NCBI GenBank assembly: GCA_027320695.1
Contig: DAHVKW010000005.1
Coordinates: 1-38,241 of the forward strand
From: Actinomycetota bacterium
GTDB taxonomy: Bacteria; Actinomycetota; Acidimicrobiia; Acidimicrobiales; Acidimicrobiaceae
Direction of reading: 5' to 3'
Length of the DNA stretch: 38,241 nt
A program made the translations under genes and the position numbers. Below are positions 1-7,658 of this stretch, in pieces. A model generated the notes under the pieces. That model was given only the letters and a program-made list of their open reading frames with translations. It searched no databases and had not been told where the DNA came from. The first letter of the stretch is position 1; every line of letters begins with the position of its first letter.

Positions 1-502
1 TGCTATTCAGCCATCGGTAATACCGTCCAAATGAAGGAATTGACGAGCTTGCGATTGTAACGCTGAACGGCGTACTCTCGATGAGCTTTTTCTCGGCGAG
101 ATTTTTAGGCGCGACGATTTCTGCTACCGCCGACGACAGCTCCGGTCCGCCTATTACGATGGGTCCGCTGTTCAATCCGATGAGGTGCTGTTGGATCTGG
201 GTCGCCGCATTTCCGAGTTCGCCGACTACTAGGGGTTCAGTGAGTCCCTTGTCGACGGCCGATTTAAGGATATTTGCCGGAATCTGGGCTAAAACAGGAT
301 TCGAAGTTTTAGCCGACGTGACGATCAAATCGCTCACCGCAGATCTGACGGATGGATTCTTGAGAGCAGTAGCAGTATATGTCGATGCCTGTCCCGAGAG
401 CTGAATACTCTGCCGAATCGCAACCGAGGTCAAACAGACCCAAGCGAAGACCAGACCAATTACCAAGAGAGTCCCGGCAACTCTTTGCCTTAAAAACTTC
501 AA
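1..502 (-). CDS. Integral membrane protein, N-terminal part (runs off the window)
   Basis: This minus-strand frame is not in the ORF track because it has no ATG and runs off the left edge. It starts at a TTG (502) preceded by GAGGGAG, and an in-frame TAG lies just upstream, so this is the only plausible start. The roughly 167 visible residues begin LKFLRQRVAGTLLVIGLVF, a basic N-terminus followed by one hydrophobic segment (about residues 8-27). An extracytoplasmic helical region follows (TATALKNPSVRSAVSDLIV). That combination, one TM helix followed by a 'tAtaLknPsVrsAvsdl' stretch, resembles a family of actinobacterial integral membrane proteins of unknown function. The two track ORFs here (81-404 plus, 309-509 minus) are shadows of this frame. 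Function is unknown; membrane location is a good inference. Confidence 0.72.
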   Translation of the reverse strand, partial: MKFLRQRVAGTLLVIGLVFAWVCLTSVAIRQSIQLSGQASTYTATALKNPSVRSAVSDLIVTSAKTSNPVLAQIPANILKSAVDKGLTEPLVVGELGNAATQIQQHLIGLNSGPIVIGGPELSSAVAEIVAPKNLAEKKLIESTPFSVTIASSSIPSFGRYYRWLNS

Positions 503-627
503 AGTGCAAGACTCCCTCGGAAGGTCTTGAAGCTATCTCACGCTCAACGATATCATATTTACTGGAAATCCTGAACTGTCAATGCGGATCTATCGGTGGT
601 ATTCGGTTTCTAGGAGGCGATGCGAGG

Positions 628-2217
628 CTACTTCTTCACGAGCTTTCTGGCGATCACCTTTAATGAAAGCGTTTCATCGGCTCCCTCGAAGATCGAGAGG
701 ACCCTTGCATCCACGAAGAATCTGCTTACCGAAAATTCTTCCGCATATCCCATGCCGCCGTGTATCTGCATTGCCTCCCGCGTGACCCACTCGGCAGCCC
801 GGCAAACATAGGCCTTGATCATCGAAGCCTCAAGAGAACCCTCGCCCTTTGCCATTAAATTAGCCACGTGGTAGGCAAATTGTCGCGATACCTGAATCAT
901 GGCGGCCATTCGTCCTAATTTGGCTTGCGTGAGCTGGTATTCGATGATTGGCTGTCCAAACACCTTTCGATTGTTGGCATAATCGACAGCTGCTTCATAT
1001 GCGGCCTGCATCACTCCAACGGCTCGGGCTGCCGTTTGGATTCTCCCATTCTCGAAGCCCTCCATCTGAAAATAGAAGCCTTTGCCGAGCCCATCGTCGA
1101 GGCCAACCAATGCGTCGGAAGGAATCCACCAGTTCTCAAACGAGATCTCATACGAGTGCATTCCGCGGTAACCGATTGTTTCAATCGGCCGACCTTCCAT
1201 CCGTCCGGTTGTTCCAGACGGGCGAGAGTCCTGGTTGAAGAGAAAGCCTTTTCCGTCGCCTCGAGGTTTTTCGACTATGAAGAGTGAAAGCCCACGGTGC
1301 GCCTTGGAGCGGTCTGGATCGGTTCTTGCAAGAAGCATGAGCACATCCGCGCGGGCAGCGAATGTACACCAGGTCTTAACTCCATTTACAAGCCATCCAT
1401 CTTCCGTTCTTGTCGCCGAGGTGGTTATGCTTGCTACGTCGGACCCGTAGTCTGGTTCTGTGACTGCTACAGCGGCGAGAACTTCGGCCGTTGCGAGCTT
1501 TGGCAGCCAGTAGTTCTTTTGATCTGGTGTGCCACCGCGCATTAGGGCTCGCGCGAGAATCTCCGGCCGGGTGATCAATGAGCCACCGGCGCCAAGTGAC
1601 GCCCTGGAAAGCTCTTCGGTCGCGATGATCATTGCAGTGTAATTGTGTCCTTCGCCAGCCGCAAAACCGCCAAACTCTTCTGGTATGGATAGACCGAAGG
1701 CACCCATGTCCGCAAGTCCGGAAATTATATCCTCGGGGATATCCAGATTCTCCCGGTGGATTTGATCCGCTCGAGGAACGATTTTGTCATTAGCAAAACG
1801 GCGAAAAGCATCTCGGACCATTTCAAACTCAGGATCCAGATGCAGCGGGCCTGATTCGGTCGCCACCGAGGCCACAAAATCCGGGTTCCGGTATTTGGTG
1901 GCGAAGGCGCGCAGCTCATCCATGGCCCCTGCTTCCACGTCCCACTCCAATTCTCTTGCGAATGTTTTGGATGCGAGATCGTGGACAACATCTGCGATGA
2001 AGACGCACACTAGCTTGCCTTCGATTTTCCCCTTGGCGCCATAGTCGAGTACTGCGCGGGAGGACTCTACTCCCGAAGCGATATGCGCAAGGTCGTAGGC
2101 TAAAACCTGTTGCTGGTCTGGGTCGCCATTAGCTGAAAGCCGTAGGATTGCCTTGTCGACAATGTGCTTAGCTTTTTCAACAACCTCTGCTGCGTATTGG
2201 ATATCTGGCTCGAACAT
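628..2217 (-). CDS. Acyl-CoA dehydrogenase with N-terminal extension (methylsuccinyl-CoA dehydrogenase-like architecture)
   Basis: A 529-residue FAD-dependent acyl-CoA dehydrogenase, about 140 residues longer than the usual 380-400. Residues 1-120 form a helical extension (ILRLSANGDPDQQQVLAYDL) before the standard N-terminal domain (PLHLDPEFEMVRDAFRRFAN). The flavin/substrate-binding TEPDYGSDVASI motif and the C-terminal QIHGGMGYAEEF are intact. The catalytic Glu is expected in IFEGADE near the C-terminus. Length and order recall (2S)-methylsuccinyl-CoA dehydrogenase and related long ACADs, but no other ethylmalonyl-CoA pathway enzyme is in view, so the substrate is open. The start ATG has no Shine-Dalgarno but a perfect TATAAT eight bases upstream, suggesting a leaderless transcript. 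The enzyme would pass electrons to ETF. Confidence 0.9.
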   Translation of the reverse strand: MFEPDIQYAAEVVEKAKHIVDKAILRLSANGDPDQQQVLAYDLAHIASGVESSRAVLDYGAKGKIEGKLVCVFIADVVHDLASKTFARELEWDVEAGAMDELRAFATKYRNPDFVASVATESGPLHLDPEFEMVRDAFRRFANDKIVPRADQIHRENLDIPEDIISGLADMGAFGLSIPEEFGGFAAGEGHNYTAMIIATEELSRASLGAGGSLITRPEILARALMRGGTPDQKNYWLPKLATAEVLAAVAVTEPDYGSDVASITTSATRTEDGWLVNGVKTWCTFAARADVLMLLARTDPDRSKAHRGLSLFIVEKPRGDGKGFLFNQDSRPSGTTGRMEGRPIETIGYRGMHSYEISFENWWIPSDALVGLDDGLGKGFYFQMEGFENGRIQTAARAVGVMQAAYEAAVDYANNRKVFGQPIIEYQLTQAKLGRMAAMIQVSRQFAYHVANLMAKGEGSLEASMIKAYVCRAAEWVTREAMQIHGGMGYAEEFSVSRFFVDARVLSIFEGADETLSLKVIARKLVKK

Positions 2218-2225
2218 AGACCAAG

Positions 2226-2231
2226 ATTATA
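2226..2231 (-). promoter_or_regulatory. -10 box TATAAT of the acyl-CoA dehydrogenase gene, likely leaderless
   Basis: The minus strand reads TATAAT, then 8 nt, then the ATG at 2217. Transcription would begin at or next to the start codon. The -35 (TTAGCC at 17 bp) is weak. Seen directly; promoter activity is inferred. Confidence 0.55.
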
Positions 2232-2283
2232 CCTTTGATTCTCTTCCTGGCTAATTGGCACCATGTATGGCGGCCAAAGAGCG

Positions 2284-2943
2284 TTACTTTGGCACTCGGG
2301 CGATGGTTGTAACCAGGGGCGGCAACATGACCGGTTCATCCGTAACGAGAACCTCTGTCATAGCTTCCAAATATCTGGATTCCGGGGTATCGCCTAGTCC
2401 GATTGGCGCTTCCGCCCAGCAGTCTGTCATTTCAAATCCAAGTTGCCGTATAATTCGAGGAACCATAATCCCGATATCTGGATGTCTCATAGTGCCGTTC
2501 AAGGTGCTCATCGCGGATTCGCCGATGCGCCCGGCGGAAGTGACCGCCTCCTGGATCACAATCCAACCGTTGTCTTTTACGACGCTGGCCATCCGCTGGA
2601 TCACGACTATAGGATCGACAACCTGCAGGAGCAGGAATCTGCAGAATGCCAGGTCGACTTTCTCGGGTAGCATCATTTCTTCTGCCGCCTGGGTAAGTGC
2701 TATAACTTGGGTTTCACGGGCCGCAATCTCAGCTACCTGGTCGCGGCGTTTCGGATCGATATCGACCGCGAAGACTCTACCCGATGGCCCAACTATTTTT
2801 CCCAGAGCAACGCTGACGTCCCCGCCACCCGCTCCGACATCTACGCACGTCCAACCCGCAGCGATTTCCAGTCGCTCTGTCGCAGTCTCGAGAGGTCTGC
2901 GATAAACATCGTCTCTTAGCTCAATAGCCATACGGTTCGCCAT
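2284..2943 (-). CDS. Class I SAM-dependent methyltransferase
   Basis: A 219-residue protein. The SAM-binding motif I is clear (CVDVGAGGGDVSVALG, about residues 32-47), followed by the acidic end of strand 2 (VFAVDIDPKRRD) and a motif around LAFCRFLLLQV. This is a Rossmann-type methyltransferase of the UbiE/Methyltransf_25 kind. The substrate cannot be told from sequence. The ATG at 2943 has no Shine-Dalgarno; a TAGCGT box lies 6 nt upstream, so a leaderless start is likely. A second Met at residue 5 is a less supported alternative. It diverges from the DUF6941-like gene over only 24 bp and sits 66 bp downstream of the start of the acyl-CoA dehydrogenase on the same strand. Confidence 0.85.
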   Translation of the reverse strand: MANRMAIELRDDVYRRPLETATERLEIAAGWTCVDVGAGGGDVSVALGKIVGPSGRVFAVDIDPKRRDQVAEIAARETQVIALTQAAEEMMLPEKVDLAFCRFLLLQVVDPIVVIQRMASVVKDNGWIVIQEAVTSAGRIGESAMSTLNGTMRHPDIGIMVPRIIRQLGFEMTDCWAEAPIGLGDTPESRYLEAMTEVLVTDEPVMLPPLVTTIARVPK

Positions 2944-2949
2944 AACTTT

Positions 2950-2959
2950 ACGCTAGTGT
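2950..2959. promoter_or_regulatory. Overlapping divergent -10 boxes
   Basis: The 10-bp sequence ACGCTAGTGT contains TAGTGT on the plus strand (8 nt before the GTG at 2968) and TAGCGT on the minus strand (6 nt before the ATG at 2943). The two boxes share two bases. With only 24 bp between the start codons, both transcripts would be leaderless and their -35 regions would lie inside the opposite gene. Promoter function is inferred. Confidence 0.5.
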
Positions 2960-2967
2960 GGTAACCC

Positions 2968-3429
2968 GTGAATGCGACAATGTTACTTTGTGATTCTGCG
3001 TTGGTTGCAGAAGGAAAGCTGTTCATTTTGGGCGGCGGATGGTCCGTAATCGGGCCGCAGCCTACTCCAATGGCAATAGCTTTGAAGTTGGATGTGGCCT
3101 GGACGGAGCTCGAGGATGCGCACCACTGGGAGATGTTTCTTGAAGACGCCGACGGCAAGGAAGTCATCTTTGATACTCCCGAGGGGCCAAGGCCTGTCGA
3201 GGTAAGAGGCGACTTTCAAGTTGGTCGTCCGCAAGGGGCGATAGAGGGTGCCCCGGTGTCAGTCAATCTCGCAATCAATATTGGCCCTCTTCCATTTACG
3301 CCGGGCCAACGATTCAACTGGAAATTGGTTATTGACGGCCAGGCAAAGGAAGAATGGGTGCTCTCATTTTCGACTAGATCATTGGAAGAGCCTGGCTTTG
3401 GTCAGATTCCGGGAGTTCAACAATCATGA
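2968..3429 (+). CDS. DUF6941-like small conserved protein
   Basis: A 153-residue protein starting at GTG (MNATMLLCDSALVAEGKLFI). It lacks signal peptide or membrane segments. It is beta-rich, with the pattern 'LCDsalv.egKlfilGGGWs.ig', which resembles the DUF6941 family of actinobacteria; the biochemical role of that family is unknown to me. The C-terminal half (FNWKLVIDGQAKEEWVLSF) is immunoglobulin-like in pattern. Its stop overlaps the MaoC start by four bases (ATGA), so the two are translationally coupled and probably act in the same process. There is no Shine-Dalgarno; a TAGTGT box 8 nt upstream suggests a leaderless transcript. Confidence 0.8.
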   Translation: MNATMLLCDSALVAEGKLFILGGGWSVIGPQPTPMAIALKLDVAWTELEDAHHWEMFLEDADGKEVIFDTPEGPRPVEVRGDFQVGRPQGAIEGAPVSVNLAINIGPLPFTPGQRFNWKLVIDGQAKEEWVLSFSTRSLEEPGFGQIPGVQQS

Positions 3430-3938
3430 CAATTTACGACAGACCCTTTGGGGCGTACCTTGAGGATTTCCACCCTGGTGACATATTTCGTCACTGGCCT
3501 GGGAAGACGATAACTGAGGCGGACGATCATCTCTTTTGCATGATCACCATGAATCATCATCCATTGCACACAAACGTTTATTTTGCTGAGCACGAGTCCG
3601 TCCAGAAGAAAAATGTTGTCGTGGGAAACCTTGTCTACTCCCTGGTGCTTGGTATGAGCGTTCCGGACATTAGCGGTGCGGCAATCGCCAACCTTGAGGT
3701 GGAGTCCCTGAAACATCTGCACCCCACTTTCCACGGCGACACCATTTATGCCGAGACCAGAGTCCTGGAGGTTTCTGAATCCAAGTCGAAGCAAGATCGC
3801 GGAATCGTGTCCGTGGAGACAAAGGGATTCAACCAGGATGGGCTTGAAGTTTGCTATTTCAAGCGGAAGGTGATGGTTTGGAAGAGAGAATTTGCACCTG
3901 CCCGCCAACGTCCGTACACTGATGCCAACTGGAGTTAA
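3426..3938 (+). CDS. MaoC-family enoyl-CoA hydratase (single hot-dog domain)
   Basis: A 170-residue single hot-dog protein. The hydratase-2 motif is visible as GKTITEADDHLFCMITMNHH with PLHTN following, giving the Asp/His catalytic pair of MaoC-type (R)-specific hydratases. Enzymes of this kind add water to trans-2-enoyl-CoA or mesaconyl/itaconyl-type CoA esters. The ATG overlaps the preceding stop (ATGA), indicating coupling to the DUF6941-like gene. The length is half that of two-domain mesaconyl-CoA hydratases, so that assignment is not favoured. The nearby long acyl-CoA dehydrogenase makes acyl-CoA metabolism the likely setting. A long antisense ORF over it (3417-4262 minus) is a shadow. 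Confidence 0.87.
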   Translation: MTIYDRPFGAYLEDFHPGDIFRHWPGKTITEADDHLFCMITMNHHPLHTNVYFAEHESVQKKNVVVGNLVYSLVLGMSVPDISGAAIANLEVESLKHLHPTFHGDTIYAETRVLEVSESKSKQDRGIVSVETKGFNQDGLEVCYFKRKVMVWKREFAPARQRPYTDANWS

Positions 3939-3987
3939 AGATTTCGGTCGCGCCTTGAAATTGGTGTTGCCAAACTCGGTCACTGGC

Positions 3988-4016
3988 GATGCCAAGTATT
4001 TTTTATAGTTGGCATC
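3988..4016. repeat. 29-bp palindrome in the MaoC-MBL intergenic gap
   Basis: GATGCCAA and TTGGCATC are perfect 8-bp inverted arms around a GTATTTTTTATAG loop, in which TAT/ATA can extend the pairing. The T-run sits in the loop instead of after the stem, so this is not a classical terminator. It may be an operator or an RNA hairpin. The surrounding 3939-4182 gap shows no convincing gene. Confidence 0.5.
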
Positions 4017-4182
4017 CGATGACTTTACTCCTTGCTGGGAAAATTCTTTGCCGCAGTGGCTCTTTTTGCGGCTGAGGTTGCCGGTGTGATTAACTTGCAG
4101 CTCCTGCTGATGCACGCCGAAGTCTTGTTCGAGTAGGTGGATTATGGGTTCCGTGGATATTTGGCTATGGTAGTGGGTACTC

Positions 4183-5034
4183 ATGGCGAGACTTAAATTT
4201 TTTGGAGTCAGAGGGTCGCACCCGACTCCAGGGAAAGATAACTCGAAATTTGGCGGAAACACGTCCTGCGCGGTGCTTTATTCTGACGCCGACGTCGCAG
4301 GAGAGTTTCCGATAATCCTGGATCTGGGAACTGGTTTGACCTGTTTCGCTGACAGCCAGCCTCTAGATGGTTCGTTTCACGGTATAGCCTTGCTCACTCA
4401 TCTTCATTTCGATCACATTCAAGGTCTTCCGTTTTTTACGCCCATCGACCGGCAGAATGCTCGGCTAGTCATTTACGGACCGAATGAGGATGGGGTCTCG
4501 TTGGCCGACAGCCTGAATACATTGATTGGCCCTCCGTTTTTCCCCGTAACGCTGGCAGATTTGAGGGGCGACATTGTCGTCGAGAGCATCCTGGTCGAAG
4601 AAATCAAACTTGATCAGCCAGGGAGTCCGACAATCTATTCTCGCGCGGTGGATCACACTAACGCGACTTTCGGTTTCAGGATTCAAGTTGACGATAGGGT
4701 GATCGCGTATGTACCTGATCATCAGGCGCCGCTGGATAACGCAACGGTAAGCGATTCAGTCTTGGAGCTTTGCCGTGACGCCGACCTTTTGATCCATGAC
4801 GCACAGTACACCAGGAAAGAATTCAGCGGGAAGCCGCATTGGGGCCATTCGACCTACGACTTCGCATTATCAGTGGCTACCAAGTCGAATGCCAAGACGT
4901 TAGCCTTTTTTCATCACGACCCACGACGGTCAGACATTGAGCTGGGGGAGATAGAGGAGAGCTATCGAAATTCTTCGTCGCCAGCCGGCCTACGCATCTT
5001 TGCAGCCCGTGAAGGCAAAACTCTGGAAATCTAA
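4183..5034 (+). CDS. MBL-fold metal-dependent hydrolase
   Basis: A 283-residue metallo-beta-lactamase-fold protein. The metal motif THLHFDHIQG (HxHxDH) sits near residue 70, with further ligands in VPDHQAP and HDAQY and a terminal FFHHDP. The N-terminus MARLKFFGVRGSHPTPGKDN and the FGGNTSC stretch are typical of the PhnP/RNase Z-like branch that includes cyclic-phosphodiesterase-type enzymes and stand-alone MBL domains from signalling proteins. A phosphodiesterase activity is likely but the substrate is not determinable. No signal peptide is seen, so it is cytosolic. It reads in the same direction as the flavin reductase 44 bp downstream. Confidence 0.85.
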   Translation: MARLKFFGVRGSHPTPGKDNSKFGGNTSCAVLYSDADVAGEFPIILDLGTGLTCFADSQPLDGSFHGIALLTHLHFDHIQGLPFFTPIDRQNARLVIYGPNEDGVSLADSLNTLIGPPFFPVTLADLRGDIVVESILVEEIKLDQPGSPTIYSRAVDHTNATFGFRIQVDDRVIAYVPDHQAPLDNATVSDSVLELCRDADLLIHDAQYTRKEFSGKPHWGHSTYDFALSVATKSNAKTLAFFHHDPRRSDIELGEIEESYRNSSSPAGLRIFAAREGKTLEI

Positions 5035-5078
5035 TAGTTTTGGATAAAAGAGTAAAATTTCTAGGTTGAGGTCGATGG

Positions 5079-5579
5079 GTGGAAAACGAATTCAGCGTCG
5101 AAGATTACAAAAAGGCTGTTGGATCATTTGTTACAGGTATTACGGTTGTCACCGCAGTATCCGGAGAAGGTCCAGTTGGCTTCACCTGCCAAAGTTTCAC
5201 GTCGCTTTCACTGGATCCCCCCACGATATTAATTTCGGTGGCGCAGACCTCCAGAACATTCTCCACAATTGCTTTGCATAAAAAGTTTTGTGTGAACATC
5301 CTTGCTGCAGGGTCGGCTCGTCTTGCTCGCGATTTCGCATTCATGGACCCCAGCATTCGTTTTTCAGCCCATTCCTGGATTTCAAGCGCTGAAGGCAACC
5401 CAATCCTGGGAGCAGCGATGAGCTGGCTTGACTGTGAACTGGTTCAGTCGGTTGAAGTCGAGGATCACCTTATTGCAATAGGAAGAGTCATATCTGTCGG
5501 GTTATCAAACGATAACCTGGAGCCGCTCACCTATTTCAAGGGTTTGTTCGGCGAATTTGTTCAGCTTCAGAATCTCTAA
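5079..5579 (+). CDS. Flavin reductase-like FMN-binding protein
   Basis: A 166-residue flavin reductase-domain protein. It shows the family pattern from the N-terminus (YKKAVGSFVTGITVVTA) through GFTCQSFTSLSLDPPTILIS to FCVNILA, which forms the FMN-binding split barrel. Such proteins supply reduced flavin to two-component monooxygenases or act as NAD(P)H:flavin oxidoreductases. No monooxygenase partner is adjacent. The start is GTG with GAGG eight bases upstream. It is probably cotranscribed with the upstream MBL gene. The 5580-5851 stretch after it contains no gene I can support. Confidence 0.87.
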   Translation: MENEFSVEDYKKAVGSFVTGITVVTAVSGEGPVGFTCQSFTSLSLDPPTILISVAQTSRTFSTIALHKKFCVNILAAGSARLARDFAFMDPSIRFSAHSWISSAEGNPILGAAMSWLDCELVQSVEVEDHLIAIGRVISVGLSNDNLEPLTYFKGLFGEFVQLQNL

Positions 5580-5851
5580 CAGGTAGCAATTTCCTTTCCT
5601 GCCCCTCTGGCGGGATTGTCAACTCGGGAAAGAGGCTGCCGCCACGGGTGGTCAAAAGCTGCTCAATAGACAGTTCTTCACCTAAATCGCCGGCGGTCGG
5701 AAGTATTTGAGATGGTCTAAGGAAGGCCCAATAACCCCGTTTGCTCCGGGCGCCAGCTAGAGACTTCGAGGATGCCGGCAGGTGCGCCTTGCTCTATCCT
5801 TGTAAGATCTCTGCGGAGACTGTCAGTTTGCGCAACTGGATGAGGTTTAAT

Positions 5852-6403
5852 ATGGCGAAAATATACGAATCTGATCGGATAGCAGATGTAATGATCGTGG
5901 AACCGCAATCGTTTTCGGACGAACGAGGGCGTTTTCTTGAAAGCTACCGGAGGTCGTGGTTTCCGCTAGGTCGTGAAATGGTCCAGTCGTCTAGATCGGA
6001 TAAGACGGCAGGTTCGCTGGTCGGATTGCACTACCACTTCCACCAAGCTGACTACTGGTATGTGGTGAGCGGCAGAGCGCAAGTAGTTCTTCATGATTTG
6101 CGCCTGGGATCAACTACCGAGGGTAAAACTCTGGAGATGGAGGCAGGGGATAACAGTGGAATTGGAATATTCATTCCCCCCGGTGTTGCACATGGCTTTG
6201 CGGCTATAACCGATATGACCCTAACTTATCTCGTAGACAGCTACTACAATCCATCGGATGAGCTTGGAGTGGCTTGGAATGATCCCGAAATTGGTGCAAA
6301 CTGGATCGTGGAGTCTCCCGTATATTCACAACGTGACGCAGACAATCCTTTAAGAAAAGATATCGCAGAGTATTTTCTGCCACGTGCAGTAATGCGAACC
6401 TGA
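5852..6403 (+). CDS. dTDP-4-dehydrorhamnose 3,5-epimerase family protein (RmlC-like cupin)
   Basis: A 183-residue protein from the ATG at 5852, chosen because GAGG lies six bases upstream; the track start at 5741 adds about 37 residues not typical of the family. The RmlC core is plain: SFSDERGRFLESY, then GLHYHFHQADYWYVVSGRAQ with the catalytic-type His, and FIPPGVAHGFA. RmlC epimerises dTDP-4-keto-6-deoxyglucose for cell-envelope sugars. No rmlA/B/D neighbours are present, and the match is more general than to canonical RmlC, so it could act on another nucleotide sugar. Confidence 0.8.
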   Translation: MAKIYESDRIADVMIVEPQSFSDERGRFLESYRRSWFPLGREMVQSSRSDKTAGSLVGLHYHFHQADYWYVVSGRAQVVLHDLRLGSTTEGKTLEMEAGDNSGIGIFIPPGVAHGFAAITDMTLTYLVDSYYNPSDELGVAWNDPEIGANWIVESPVYSQRDADNPLRKDIAEYFLPRAVMRT

Positions 6404-6436
6404 TCAGATACCATTTAATGCGAGGATTAATTAGGA

Positions 6437-6536
6437 GCGACTTAGCGTCTTCTAGGAGAATTCTTACTAACTGCCAAATATTGTGAATAACGGGGCCTTA
6501 TTGTTGTACTTGCTCTAGCGACGCTAAGTCCGGAGG
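6437..6536 (+). promoter_or_regulatory. Leader with 11-bp inverted repeat beside the Shine-Dalgarno
   Basis: GACTTAGCGTC (6439-6449) is the exact reverse complement of GACGCTAAGTC (6520-6530), 70 bp apart. The right arm ends one base before the strong GGAGG ribosome-binding site (6532-6536) of the following gene. If transcribed as one leader, the pairing would bring distant bases next to the ribosome-binding site. A regulatory role is an inference. Confidence 0.4.
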
Positions 6537-6542
6537 TAAGAG

Positions 6543-7649
6543 TTGGCTTTATTAGTTTTGGCATTTTTTGCGCTAATCATTTTAAGCTTTCTTGGAGCGA
6601 AATTCTCTTCTAAAGTTCGATCTGAAAGAAAATCCATTGCAAGCTTCCATGAGCAGATGGGTCAGCTGTCTGGTGTGGTCAAGCCGGAGAGCCGCGCGGC
6701 AGATGCCAGTTCTCTAACGAATAACGAACTGTTTGCCCCTGCTCCGTCTCACGTTAGAGTGCTAGGGAAAGCCAACACTTCCAAATCTGCAGGCACTGGC
6801 AAGAGACGCAGCTACAGGGTAGGAGCGGCCAATGCTGGCAACGGGCATGGTAGCCGATCGCCGGCACGCCGTGGAACGGCTAGCTCTTCGTCCGGTCAAG
6901 CAAGACCGGAGTTGATTCTAAGCACAGAATCCAAAGCTTCGCTTCATGAACTCAATACTGCAAAGAATGATGTCGCTTCCCAGGTTGATTCTGGTATCGA
7001 AGGGGCTTTGCCTGCGCGGCGGACTCGGCTTAGCTCAAGCGCTCGGTCAGCTGGATCCGTAATGCACACTGAGGTCCTGCACTTTGACGATAACGGCCTG
7101 GACGTTTCCGGCGAGAAAGTGGTCTTAGGTCCTGCTTTGGGATCTCGGAGGTTGAACGCCAAGATTCTAGCGGTTGCCTCAGTCGTGACACTCGTGGGAC
7201 TTGGCATGGTAGTAGTCGCTCTTAATGCCACTCGTGCCTCGAACTCAACAAGCAGGAGCTCGATTGTCACTGCTGTCCAGCATCCTACGGGCCAATCCAA
7301 GTCTGTTACAGCGACAACTGAGCCTCTCTCGTCTCGGCCCGGGCCATTGACGCCTACATCGGCTGACAGTACCGGCGCTACCTATTTCCTCAGTTCGTTA
7401 CCAATTACATTGGCCGTAAATGCATCAGCCCCGGCCTGGCTGGAGGAATCTGTGTCGCCTGGTTCGAAGATCTTGTGGCAAGGCATAGTCCCTGCCGGAG
7501 GGAGCAAGACTTTGATCCTGAATAGTTCCATGTGGATCCGCACGGGAAATGTTGGAGTTCTCACAATGGTTGCCAATGGACAGCCAGTGAGTTTCTCCGC
7601 GGCTCCAGGGGTGTATGAGTTCACTTTCAGGCAGGGAGTCAAGGCGTAG
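6543..7649 (+). CDS. Membrane protein with RodZ-C-like (DUF4115-type) extracytoplasmic domain
   Basis: A 368-residue protein starting at TTG with an ideal GGAGG seven bases upstream. Residues 1-19 are a hydrophobic segment. Residues 20-205 are polar, Ser/Ala/Arg-rich and probably disordered. A second hydrophobic segment lies at about 208-228 (ILAVASVVTLVGLGMVVVAL). After a Ser/Thr-rich linker, residues 285-366 form a small beta domain (PITLAVNASAPAWLEESV, WIRTGNVGVLTMVANGQPV). That pattern (W near the start, 'G.ag...l.v....W.riGn...v.v.vNG.pv') is like the C-terminal domain of RodZ. The usual cytoplasmic HTH of RodZ is missing. A role in cell shape or envelope assembly is inference. A CGGCA-GCT-TGCCG hairpin followed by TTT is just after the stop. 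Confidence 0.7.
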   Translation: MALLVLAFFALIILSFLGAKFSSKVRSERKSIASFHEQMGQLSGVVKPESRAADASSLTNNELFAPAPSHVRVLGKANTSKSAGTGKRRSYRVGAANAGNGHGSRSPARRGTASSSSGQARPELILSTESKASLHELNTAKNDVASQVDSGIEGALPARRTRLSSSARSAGSVMHTEVLHFDDNGLDVSGEKVVLGPALGSRRLNAKILAVASVVTLVGLGMVVVALNATRASNSTSRSSIVTAVQHPTGQSKSVTATTEPLSSRPGPLTPTSADSTGATYFLSSLPITLAVNASAPAWLEESVSPGSKILWQGIVPAGGSKTLILNSSMWIRTGNVGVLTMVANGQPVSFSAAPGVYEFTFRQGVKA

Positions 7650-7658
7650 CGCGTTTGG

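Noticed and set aside
81-509. ORFs at 81-404 (+) and 309-509 (-)
   Set aside because: Shadows of the TTG-started membrane protein frame on the minus strand.
4032-4136. 34-residue TTG-started hydrophobic ORF (MLGKFFAAVALFAAEV)
   Set aside because: Too short, no Shine-Dalgarno, lies beside a palindrome; not enough support.
3417-4262. 281-residue minus-strand ORF
   Set aside because: It is antisense to the MaoC gene, which has clear family motifs, and its composition (His/Ser/Asn rich) and lack of motifs suggest a shadow.
5580-5851. Possible riboswitch before the epimerase gene
   Set aside because: Some weak hairpins can be drawn, but no known riboswitch core and no strong stem were found.
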